Positions 56,839 to 64,000 of a stretch of 64,000 nucleotides of DNA are shown here, one piece after another. Origin of the DNA: Streptomyces sp. R21 (GTDB lineage: Bacteria > Actinomycetota > Actinomycetes > Streptomycetales > Streptomycetaceae); contig NZ_CP163435.1 of the NCBI RefSeq assembly GCF_041051975.1, positions 8,163,001 through 8,227,000 on the forward strand. Direction: 5' to 3'. The notes beneath the pieces were generated by a model that was not told the origin of the DNA, ran no database searches, and saw nothing but the letters and a program-made list of their open reading frames with translations. The stretch's first letter is position 1. Each line of letters starts with the position of its first letter. A program made the position numbers and the translations under genes.

Positions 56839-57873
56839 GTGATCACCACATCGGGCCTCACCAAGGTCTACCGCTCGCGCGGCCGAGAGGTCACCGCCCT
56901 CGACGGCGTCGATCTGCACGTCCGCGAAGGCGAGGTGTACGGCGTCATCGGCCAGTCCGGCGCCGGCAAGTCCTCGCTGATCCGCTGCGTCAACCTCCTG
57001 GAGCGCCCCACCTCCGGCACGGTCACCGTCGCCGGACAGGACCTCACCGCCCTCGCCGGCCGTGGACCGCGCGCAGGCAAGGAACTGCGCAAGGCGCGCA
57101 GCCACATCGGGATGGTCTTCCAGCACTTCAACCTGCTGTCCTCGCGCACCGTGCAGGACAATGTCGAGCTGCCCCTCGAAATCCTCGGCGTCTCCGGCAA
57201 GGAGCGCAGCCGCAAGGCCCTCGAACTCCTCGACCTGGTCGGCCTCTCCGACAAGGCCAAGTCCTACCCGGCGCAGCTCTCCGGCGGCCAGAAGCAGCGC
57301 GTCGGCATCGCCCGCGCCCTCGCCGGCGACCCGAAGGTGCTCCTCTCCGACGAGGCCACCAGCGCCCTCGACCCGGAGACCACCCGCTCCATCCTCCAGT
57401 TGCTGCGCGACCTCAACCGGCAGCTGGGCCTGACCGTCCTGCTCATCACCCACGAGATGGACGTCGTCAAGACGATCTGCGACTCGGCGGCGCTGATGGA
57501 GAACGGCCGGATCGTCGAGTCCGGCACGGTGAGCGAGCTCCTCGCGACCCCCGGGTCGGAACTGGCCACGGCCCTCTTCCCGGTCGGCGGCGACGCCACC
57601 GGCGAGGACCGCACCGTCGTCGACGTCACCTTCCAGGGCGAGGCGGCCACCCAGCCCGTCATCTCCCAGCTGTCGCGGACGTACAACATCGACATCTCGA
57701 TCCTCGGCGCCGCGATCGACACCGTCGGAGGCCTCCAGGTCGGCCGGATGCGCATCGAACTGCCCGGCCGCTACGAGGACAACGTGGTGCCCATCGGATT
57801 CCTGCGCGAGCAGGGCCTGGGGATCGACGTGCTGGGCCAGGAGCCCGTACTGCTGAAGGAAGGTGCCAAGTGA
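56839..57873 (+). CDS. metN: Methionine ABC importer, ATP-binding subunit
   Basis: A 344-residue ATPase of the MetNIQ importer. Walker A GVIGQSGAGKSSLIR, Q-loop MVFQHFNLL, signature LSGGQKQRVGIARAL, Walker B VLLSDEATSALD and H-loop LLITHEMD are all present. The C-terminal NIL regulatory domain (about 260-344, TVVDVTFQGEAATQPVISQL) is where methionine inhibits transport. GTG 56839 with GGAAA upstream gives the usual VITTSGLTKVY start. It overlaps metI by 4 nt (GTGA). Confidence 0.93.
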   Translation: MITTSGLTKVYRSRGREVTALDGVDLHVREGEVYGVIGQSGAGKSSLIRCVNLLERPTSGTVTVAGQDLTALAGRGPRAGKELRKARSHIGMVFQHFNLLSSRTVQDNVELPLEILGVSGKERSRKALELLDLVGLSDKAKSYPAQLSGGQKQRVGIARALAGDPKVLLSDEATSALDPETTRSILQLLRDLNRQLGLTVLLITHEMDVVKTICDSAALMENGRIVESGTVSELLATPGSELATALFPVGGDATGEDRTVVDVTFQGEAATQPVISQLSRTYNIDISILGAAIDTVGGLQVGRMRIELPGRYEDNVVPIGFLREQGLGIDVLGQEPVLLKEGAK

Positions 57874-58613
57874 CCTGGTCCGAGATGCAGCCGCTGCTGT
57901 CCCAGGCGTGTTGGGACACGCTCTACATGGTGGGCTGGTCCACCCTCATCGCGATCGTCGGCGGTCTCCCGCTCGGCATCCTGCTGGTCCTGACCGACCG
58001 CGGCGGCCTCCTCCAGAACGTCGTGGCCAACAAGGTCATCGGTCAGATCGTGAACGTCGCCCGCTCGATGCCGTTCATCATCCTGATGGTCGCGCTGATG
58101 ACGTTCACCCGGTGGCTCACCGGGACGACGATCGGCCGTGAGGCGGCGATCGTGCCGCTGGCGATCGGTGCCATCCCGTTCTTCGCGCGCCTGGTCGAGA
58201 CGTCCGTCCGCGAAGTGGACCACGGGCTCGTCGAGGCCGTGCAGTCCATGGGCGGCAGCACCTGGAAGGTCGTCCGCAGTGTGCTGGTGCCCGAGTCCCT
58301 GCCCTCGCTGATCTCCGGCGCCACCACGACGCTGATCGCGCTCATCGGCTACTCCGCCATGGCGGGCACCGTCGGCGCCGGAGGTCTCGGCGACATCGCG
58401 ATCCGCTACGGCTACCAGCGCTTCGAGACCAACCTGATGTGGATCACCGTGGGCATTCTCGCCGCGGTCATCTCCCTCCTCCAGTTCATCGGCGATTACG
58501 CGGCCCGCACCTTGCACCGGCGCACCGGAAACGCCGGCCCGCTCCTTCTCTTCCGGCCCTTCCGCGGCGTCCTGCCCGGCACCGTCGCCGCCGAGGCGAC
58601 CAAGACCCGCTGA
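57870..58613 (+). CDS. metI: Methionine ABC importer, permease subunit
   Basis: A 247-residue permease with about five helices (LIAIVGGLPLGILLVL, RSMPFIILMVALMTF, AAIVPLAIGAIPFFARLVE, LISGATTTLIALIGYSAM, ITVGILAAVISLLQFIGDY). The EAA-type coupling loop is EAVQSMGGSTWKVVRSVLVPESLPSL. GTG 57870 overlaps the metN stop. metQ follows 77 nt later. Confidence 0.93.
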   Translation: MTWSEMQPLLSQACWDTLYMVGWSTLIAIVGGLPLGILLVLTDRGGLLQNVVANKVIGQIVNVARSMPFIILMVALMTFTRWLTGTTIGREAAIVPLAIGAIPFFARLVETSVREVDHGLVEAVQSMGGSTWKVVRSVLVPESLPSLISGATTTLIALIGYSAMAGTVGAGGLGDIAIRYGYQRFETNLMWITVGILAAVISLLQFIGDYAARTLHRRTGNAGPLLLFRPFRGVLPGTVAAEATKTR

Positions 58614-58690
58614 GCCCGCCGACCCACCCGCAGATTTCCCCGTCACCACCCAGGACGGGGCAGCACCACCCCTCAGGAAAGGCACTTTTC

Positions 58691-59527
58691 GTGCGTAACA
58701 CCGCCAAGATCACCACCGCTGTCCTCGCCGCCGGAGCCCTCACCTTCGGGGTCACCGCCTGCGGCTCGGACAAGGACTCCGCCTCCGGCTCCTCCGACTA
58801 CAGCGGACCGCTGGTCGTCGCCGCGAGCCCGACCCCGCACGCCGAGATCCTCGACTTCGTCAAGAAGAACCTGGCGAAGAAGGCGGGCCTCGACCTGGAG
58901 GTCAAGGAGTTCCAGGACTACATCGTGCCGAACACGGCGACCGAGGACGGTTCCGTGGGCGCCAACTACTTCCAGAACCAGCCGTACCTGGACGACTTCA
59001 ACAAGAAGCGCGGCACCCACATCGTGCCCGTCGTCACGGTGCACCTGGAGCCGCTCGGCCTCTACTCCCACAAGGTCAAGAGTGCCGACGCCCTGAAGAG
59101 CGGTGCGACGATCGCGGTGCCGAACGACGCCGTCAACGAGGCGCGCGCCCTGAAGCTGCTCGCCGCCAACGGGCTCATCACCCTCAAGGACGGCGTCGGC
59201 AACGAGGCGACCCCGCAGGACATCTCCAAGAACCCGAAGAACCTCAAGTTCAAGGAGATCGAGGCGGCCCAGACGCCGCGCTCCCTGGACGACGTGGACG
59301 CAGCGGTCGTCAACGGCAACTACGCCATCTCGGCCGGCCTCAAGCCCGCCAAGAACGCCCTCGTCCTGGAGTCCGCCAAGAACAACCCGTACGGCAACTT
59401 CCTCGCCGTGAAGAAGGGCAACGAGGACGACCCGCGCGTCAAGAAGCTCGCGAAGCTCCTCACTTCGCCCGAGGTCAAGAAGTTCATCGAGGACAAGTAC
59501 GCCGGCTCGGTCATCGCGTCCTTCTAG
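58691..59527 (+). CDS. metQ: Methionine-binding lipoprotein
   Basis: A 278-residue lipoprotein that delivers methionine to MetNI at the outer face of the membrane. The lipobox is VTACG at about residue 23, after a short signal helix. Family regions are LVVAASPTPHAEILDFVKK, FQDYIVPNTATEDGSVGANYFQNQPYLDDF, VHLEPLGLYS and IAVPNDAVNEARALKLL. GTG 58691 has AGGAAAGG upstream. A strong terminator closes the operon. Confidence 0.95.
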   Translation: MRNTAKITTAVLAAGALTFGVTACGSDKDSASGSSDYSGPLVVAASPTPHAEILDFVKKNLAKKAGLDLEVKEFQDYIVPNTATEDGSVGANYFQNQPYLDDFNKKRGTHIVPVVTVHLEPLGLYSHKVKSADALKSGATIAVPNDAVNEARALKLLAANGLITLKDGVGNEATPQDISKNPKNLKFKEIEAAQTPRSLDDVDAAVVNGNYAISAGLKPAKNALVLESAKNNPYGNFLAVKKGNEDDPRVKKLAKLLTSPEVKKFIEDKYAGSVIASF

Positions 59528-59563
59528 CCGCCACCACGGTCCCGGTCGCCGCGTTCGGCCACA

Positions 59564-59599
59564 CACGGGGTCCACTCGTTACAACGAGTGGACCCCGTG
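59564..59599 (+). terminator. Terminator of the metNIQ operon
   Basis: CACGGGGTCCACTCGTT (59564-59580) and AACGAGTGGACCCCGTG (59583-59599) are perfect 17-bp inverted arms with only 2 nt between, so the effective loop is formed by the inner pairs. Confidence 0.88.
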
Positions 59600-59675
59600 G
59601 TGCAGTTCGGTGGTTTCATGCTGCATGCTGGGCAGTTCGCAGGCCCTGAAGGTTTCGAAGGTTACGGAGCGGCGC

Positions 59676-60314
59676 ATGACGAGCACCTTCCCCAACATCT
59701 CCATCAGCACGGAGCGGTTGGTGCTGCGTCCGCTCGACGAGGACGACGTCCCCGCGCTCGCCGCGATGATGAACGACGAGCAGGTCGCCGCCTGGACCGA
59801 CGTCCCCCAGCCCTACACCGAGGACGGCGCCCGCAGCTGGATCACCGAGTACGCGCCGACCGAGCGCACCGCGGGCCGCGGACTCGACCTCGCGGTCACC
59901 GAGTTCCTCACCCAGCGCCTGGTCGGCATCATCCAGCTCGGCAAGACGAACTGGCACGTCCGGTCCACGGAACTCTCGTACATCATCGCCCCCTGGGCCC
60001 GCGGCGAGGGCTACGCCTCCGAGGCGGCGCTCGCCACCTCCCAATGGCTGCTCGGTGACCAGAAGTTCGAGCGCATCGAGATCCGTACGGCCGCCGACAA
60101 CACCGCCTCCCAGCAGGTCGCCCAGAAGATCGGCTGCATCAGCGAGGGTGTCCTGCGCAACGCGTGCATAGTGCACACACGCACCGAGGACGGCACCTGG
60201 GTCGACGTCCGCAGCGACTTCATCGTGTGGGGCCTGTTGCCCGAGGACCTCGAAGGCGTCGGCGAGGAACTGGCCGACAGCAGCGGTTTCACGTCGTTCT
60301 CGGACTGGAACTGA
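59676..60314 (+). CDS. GNAT-family acetyltransferase (RimJ/RimL type)
   Basis: A 212-residue acetyltransferase. ISTERLVLRPLDEDDVPAL is the family start, SYIIAPWARGEGYASEAALA holds the acetyl-CoA loop, and EIRTAADNTASQQVAQKIGCISEGVLRN the second half. It may acetylate a protein N-terminus or an aminoglycoside-like small molecule. ATG 59676 has GGAG about 9 nt upstream. It lies between the metNIQ terminator and cobL. Confidence 0.9.
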   Translation: MTSTFPNISISTERLVLRPLDEDDVPALAAMMNDEQVAAWTDVPQPYTEDGARSWITEYAPTERTAGRGLDLAVTEFLTQRLVGIIQLGKTNWHVRSTELSYIIAPWARGEGYASEAALATSQWLLGDQKFERIEIRTAADNTASQQVAQKIGCISEGVLRNACIVHTRTEDGTWVDVRSDFIVWGLLPEDLEGVGEELADSSGFTSFSDWN

Positions 60315-60432
60315 ATCCACGGGACCGCTCCCACCCGGCGGAGCAGGTTCCCGGTGTCACCAGGTACCCTCACGGAGCCCGCCCTCGGGTTGCCCCCGAC
60401 GACCTGCGAAGACCTTCTGGAGACTGACGACG

Positions 60433-61650
60433 ATGGCCGACCGGGTCACGGTGATCGGCTGGGACGGCTCGCCGCTGACCGCCGCGGCGCGCTCGGCTCT
60501 CGGTGCCGCCACGCTGGTGGCCGGTGCGGCCCACCACCTGGCGCTCGCCGAGGTGCCCGCGACCGCCGAGCGCATCCGGCTCGGGAGTGTCTCCCTCGCC
60601 GCCCGCCGTATCGCGGGCCACCGGGGCAGCGCCGTCGTCCTCGCCGACGGTGACCCCGCATTCTTCGGCGTCGTACGCACCCTGCGCGCCCCCGAGTTCG
60701 GCCTGGAGGTCGAGGTCGTGCCCGCCGTCTCCTCGGTGGCCGCCGCCTTCGCCCGCGCCGGGATGCCCTGGGACGACGCACAGGTGGTCGTCGCACACCG
60801 TCGCACCCTGCGACGCGCGGTGAATGTGTGCCGCGCCCACACCAAAGTCGCCGTTCTCACTTCACCCGGCGCCGGCCCCGCCGAACTCGGACTGCTCCTC
60901 GACGGTGTGCACCGCACCTTCGTCATCTGCGAGGAACTCGGCACCGCCCGCGAGCAGGTCACGATCCTCACCTCCGAGAAGGCCGCCGACCACACCTGGC
61001 GCGACCCCAACGTCGTCATCGTCATCGGTGGCTTCGTCGCCGCGGCCGAGGGCGGCGGCTGGATCGCCGGACGCGACCCCGGCACCGGACCGCGCGGCTG
61101 GGCGCTGCCCGCCGAGGCGTACGGCGGCGCACTCGGCGAGGGCGAGACGGATCTGCTGCGCGCCGCCCAACTCGCCCGTCTGGGACCGCGCGTCGGTGAC
61201 CTCGTGTGGGACATCGGCTCCGGCAGCGGCGCCTTCGCCACCGAGGCGGCGCGCACCGGCGCCGCCGTGCTCGCGGTCGACCGGCAGCGGGGGGCGTGCG
61301 CCCGCACCGAGGACGCCGCCCGTCGCTTCGGCGTCCAGATGCAGATCGTGCACGGCACGGCGCCGCACATCCTGGAGAACCTTCCCGAGCCCGATGTCGT
61401 ACGCGTCGGGGGCGGGGGAGCGGCGGTCGTCTCGGCCGTCGCGGACCGCCGCCCGCAGCGCATCGTCACGCACGCCTCGACCCGCGACGCCGCCGAACTC
61501 ATCGGCAGGAACCTGACCGAGCACGGATATCAGGTCGAGTGCGCGCTCATTCAGTCCGTCGAACTCGATACAAGGGCCTGGACGGAGAAGGAGCGGAATG
61601 TTGCGTTCCTGCTCACAGGGCAGTTGGGGCGGCGCGAAGCGCCTCGTTGA
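60433..61650 (+). CDS. cobL: Precorrin-6Y C5,15-methyltransferase (decarboxylating)
   Basis: Cobalamin synthesis: SAM-dependent methylation of precorrin-6Y at C-5 and C-15 with loss of the acetate side-chain carboxyl. The 405 residues fuse CbiE (1-200, VIGWDGSPLTAAAR, LADGDPAFFGVVRTL, VVPAVSSVAAAFARAGM) to CbiT (about 220-400, VWDIGSGSGAFATEAARTGAAVLAVDR). TACCCT at 60363 is a weak -10 candidate. No B12 riboswitch was recognised in the 118-nt gap before it. Confidence 0.92.
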   Translation: MADRVTVIGWDGSPLTAAARSALGAATLVAGAAHHLALAEVPATAERIRLGSVSLAARRIAGHRGSAVVLADGDPAFFGVVRTLRAPEFGLEVEVVPAVSSVAAAFARAGMPWDDAQVVVAHRRTLRRAVNVCRAHTKVAVLTSPGAGPAELGLLLDGVHRTFVICEELGTAREQVTILTSEKAADHTWRDPNVVIVIGGFVAAAEGGGWIAGRDPGTGPRGWALPAEAYGGALGEGETDLLRAAQLARLGPRVGDLVWDIGSGSGAFATEAARTGAAVLAVDRQRGACARTEDAARRFGVQMQIVHGTAPHILENLPEPDVVRVGGGGAAVVSAVADRRPQRIVTHASTRDAAELIGRNLTEHGYQVECALIQSVELDTRAWTEKERNVAFLLTGQLGRREAPR

Positions 61651-62045
61651 GGGGTGGTGGTCGGGCGACGGGCGGGCTTGCCTGATCGCGCCCCGTGATC
61701 CTGTTGTCGTACTGCGCGCGGTAGGCTGGCCGATCGTTGTACCGCTTCCGGGGGTCCGATATTTCGTCGGTCAATGTCCGGAAAACGCGCCTCTTTTGGG
61801 GTCGGTGTGGTACGGCAGAACCGGAGGACGCGCAACGTGGCGCAGTCCACAGCGGGCCGTTGCGGATCAAGGTGTCGCGACGGCGGGACGACCGCGACAA
61901 TGCCAGTTAATGGCTTTGTCGTCTTTGTTGACGGGTCGTTTCGTGCCGCTGGGCACGCACGCTCGTTCTTCACTGCGGGGCGGTCGGTGCGCCGTTCCGG
62001 GCGAGCTGGTCGTAGAAGCACTAACCGATGGGCGAGGGGTTACGC
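61651..62045. other. 395-bp intergenic region before the probable cobT
   Basis: No convincing gene, terminator or RNA was seen. Weak elements are a -10-like TAGGCT near 61723 and TTGACG near 61927. Short open frames on both strands lack a ribosome site and known sequence. The conserved B12-box motif of a cobalamin riboswitch was not found. Confidence 0.5.
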
Positions 62046-64000
62046 ATGACCGACACCGGCCAGGTCCCGGGCGAGGGACTGCCGGAGAACGCAGGCATGG
62101 TGGAGCAGCCGGGCGTCCCCGCCCCGGGCGCGTACACCTACCTCGACCCCTCCGAGACCACCGCGGACGACGAAGACCTGCTCCTCATGCCGGGCGCGCC
62201 GGGTGCGCAGGGTGCCTGGGGCAACGAGGTGCCGCCGCCGGCCCCGATGCCTCTCGTCCACGAGCCCGACCCGCACGAGATGTCGGGCCGCGACAGCGGT
62301 TCGGTCGACCTCGGCGGTGTCCGCGTGTCGCCCCTGTCGTCCACCCCCCAGCCGGTGGCCCCGCGCCGCCCGCTGCACCTCGGCCCGCCCACGCCGGACG
62401 GTTCCGCCAGCCCGGTGCGCTCACTCGCCGACCGCGGCCCGGCGGGCGCGCCCACCGCCGGCCCCGTGACGCCCGTACGGCATGCGGGACCGCCGACGAG
62501 CGGGCCCGAGTACCTCGACGTCGCGCACCTCGGCGAGACCCCGCCGCAGGGCGCCGTGCCGTGGGGCGCCCCGCCCGTGAGCACTGAGGCGCCGGTTGCA
62601 GAAACGGTCGTTCCGCAGGAGGCGCAGGGGCCCCAGGCCGTGTCGTTCCCCGAGCCCGGCGAGGCGCAGGCTCCGGAGGCGGTTCAGGTTCCCGAGCCGG
62701 TCCAGGTCTTCGAAGCGCCGGAGGCCGTCCAGGCCGAGGCGTTCGCCGCGGCGCCCGAGGCTCCGCAGGTCGCCCACCTGCCGGAGGCGTCGGACGGCGC
62801 TGCCGCTCCCCAGGCCGCCGCCGACTTCGCGGCGTCTCCGGAGCCCGCGCACGCGGTGCCCGACGGCGCACTCGACCCGCACGCCCAGCAGGTCCCCGAC
62901 GCCGTGCCGTTCCCGGCGGCCCACGAGCCCGCGCACGCGGCCGTTCCCTCGGTCCCCGCGCCCGTCCCGGCGGAGGCGCAGCACATCCAGCTCGTCCAGG
63001 AAGCGCCCGCGCAGGTCGCCGCCCCGGCTGTCCAGGAACAGGCGCAGGCCCAGCCCGCCGACCCCGCTGTCCATATCCTGGACCCCGCCGCCCAGTTCGC
63101 GGACACCGCCCAGGCTCCGCAGCCGGTGGTCGCCGAGGCCGCCTACGACGTGGACGAGGAGTTCGACGCCGCGCAGGCACAGGCTCAAGCCGCGTTCGCC
63201 GCCGACGCCTCGTACGGACAGTCGGTCCCCGGGCTCGACGCCATGGCGGCGCAGCAGTTCGCCCAGCAGTTCGCCAACCCGGCCCCTGCCGTGGCCGCCC
63301 AGCCGCTGCATGCCGTGCCCGTCGGCGTCGCCGCGCACGCCGAGGCGCCGCATGCCGCCGTCGGCCACGCGTCCGGTGAGCAGGCTCCCGGCGACCCGGC
63401 CGCTCTCCACGGCGTCCCCCTGGAGGCCCCGGCGGACCAGCCCCTCGGCCGGTTCGTACCCGTCGAGGGCCAGGTGCCCACGACACCGCACCTCGCCCCG
63501 ACCCCGCCGCACCCCATGACGGTGCCGCCGCTGCCCGTCGAGGAGCAGCCGCCGGTCGAGCCGCAGCCCCCGGTCGAGCAGCCCGCCGCCGAAGCGCCCG
63601 TAGTCGTGGCCGAGCAGCCCGTCCTGGACGAGCCGGTCCCCGTTGCCGCCATCGCCGAGCCTGAGGCGGAGGCGCAAGCCCAGCCCGAGGCCGTGCCCGA
63701 CCCGGAGACGGCCGCCCCGGAGGAGTTCCCCGAGCCCGAGGCCCCCGCCTCCACCGACGAGCAGCCCTTCGGCGAAGCGCCGCACGTCGCCCCGGTGCCC
63801 GCACCCCGCGAGGCCGAGGCCACAGCCGACGCCGAAGCCGCCGTACCGGAACCGCCCGTCGCGGAGCCGGAATCGGCACCCGAACCGGCCCCGGAGCCGG
63901 AACCCGTAGTAGTCGCACAGCAGGCGGACGACCTGGACACCCAGGGCGCCGATCAGGAAGAGAGCACGGCCGTAGTGGAAGACGTACGAGAGTCCACCGG
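62046..64000 (+). CDS. cobT: Low-complexity N-terminus of a large protein, probably CobT (partial)
   Basis: An open frame of 651 codons running off the window end. The visible part is an Ala/Pro/Glu/Val/Gln-rich, acidic, disordered-looking stretch (e.g. QAPEAVQVPEPVQVFEAPEA) with no domain. From memory of Streptomyces genomes, the protein that begins TDTGQVPGEGLPENAGMVEQ after cobL is a long nicotinate-nucleotide-dimethylbenzimidazole phosphoribosyltransferase whose enzyme domain comes after such an extension. The symbol is therefore an inference from N-terminus and position. ATG 62046 has GAGGGG 8 nt upstream. Confidence 0.6.
   Translation, partial: MTDTGQVPGEGLPENAGMVEQPGVPAPGAYTYLDPSETTADDEDLLLMPGAPGAQGAWGNEVPPPAPMPLVHEPDPHEMSGRDSGSVDLGGVRVSPLSSTPQPVAPRRPLHLGPPTPDGSASPVRSLADRGPAGAPTAGPVTPVRHAGPPTSGPEYLDVAHLGETPPQGAVPWGAPPVSTEAPVAETVVPQEAQGPQAVSFPEPGEAQAPEAVQVPEPVQVFEAPEAVQAEAFAAAPEAPQVAHLPEASDGAAAPQAAADFAASPEPAHAVPDGALDPHAQQVPDAVPFPAAHEPAHAAVPSVPAPVPAEAQHIQLVQEAPAQVAAPAVQEQAQAQPADPAVHILDPAAQFADTAQAPQPVVAEAAYDVDEEFDAAQAQAQAAFAADASYGQSVPGLDAMAAQQFAQQFANPAPAVAAQPLHAVPVGVAAHAEAPHAAVGHASGEQAPGDPAALHGVPLEAPADQPLGRFVPVEGQVPTTPHLAPTPPHPMTVPPLPVEEQPPVEPQPPVEQPAAEAPVVVAEQPVLDEPVPVAAIAEPEAEAQAQPEAVPDPETAAPEEFPEPEAPASTDEQPFGEAPHVAPVPAPREAEATADAEAAVPEPPVAEPESAPEPAPEPEPVVVAQQADDLDTQGADQEESTAVVEDVREST

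Noticed and set aside
60315..60432. Cobalamin riboswitch before cobL
   Set aside because: No B12-box motif or characteristic fold was recognised in the short gap.
61651..62045. Cobalamin riboswitch or small genes before the probable cobT
   Set aside because: No B12 box; short frames on both strands lack ribosome sites and family features.
1..64000. tRNA, rRNA, transposase, integrase or prophage genes
   Set aside because: Looked for and not seen anywhere in the window.

Overview
The window is high-GC actinobacterial DNA and almost certainly a Streptomyces chromosome. The signs are strong third-position G/C bias, Tat-exported enzymes, two genes with a rare in-frame TTA (bldA-type) codon, an NsdA-like TPR regulator, DUF1918 and DUF6314 proteins, and a gene order (pheST ... 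argCJBDR ... argH ... metNIQ ... cobL) that I recall from the S. coelicolor core chromosome around SCO1596 down to about SCO1554. I found no rRNA, tRNA, CRISPR array, transposase or integrase.

Layout. 0-5.2 kb: a PAS sensor kinase with a TTA codon, then pheS-pheT with a leader hairpin and a strong terminator. 5.2-12 kb: a SpoIIE-type phosphatase, an NsdA-like regulator, a NUDIX hydrolase, a small TTA-containing membrane protein, a 3-hydroxyacyl-CoA dehydrogenase, a GHL10-type exported hydrolase and DUF1918. 12-20 kb: a divergent EamA exporter/MocR regulator pair whose start codons overlap, a catalytically degenerate histidine-phosphatase fold, DUF6314, a secreted GH51 arabinofuranosidase with an operator-like inverted repeat, a CMD protein and a membrane acyltransferase. 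20-24.9 kb: the argCJBDR operon behind a good promoter overlapped by an ARG-box-like region.

24.9-32.4 kb: a five-gene minus-strand operon (two ferric-reductase-type membrane flavoproteins, two extracytoplasmic FMN-binding proteins with three flavinylation sites, and the flavin transferase ApbE). It lies divergent from an OmpR-type two-component pair, with two different repeat arrays between them. Together these look like a dedicated, regulated flavin-based transmembrane electron-transfer module.

32.4-43.4 kb: a four-gene, translationally coupled minus-strand operon. It holds two giant paralogues (1663 and 1680 aa), each a caspase-like protease fused to an Hsp90-type GHKL ATPase and a long C-terminal series of winged-helix-like modules. 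Between them lie a small Cys-rich (zinc-ribbon-like) protein and a three-TM protein. This is the most unusual system in the window and resembles NTP-dependent conflict (defence or cell-death) systems. As I recall, only a few genes separate argR and argH in S. coelicolor, so the 25-45 kb block looks like an accessory insertion in a core region.

43.4-64 kb: an L,D-transpeptidase, a PPOX protein, a secreted protein made of two near-identical Cys-bounded repeats, argG (ARG box over the promoter) and argH, an aldo/keto reductase behind a large inverted repeat, a TetR-MFS efflux pair with a tandem-repeat operator, a PlsC acyltransferase, a GDPD phosphodiesterase, a sigma-like protein, GNAT enzymes, two small membrane proteins, a Cys/Met-rich leader peptide followed by metN-metI-metQ, cobL, and the long low-complexity N-terminus of a protein that runs off the window and is probably CobT.
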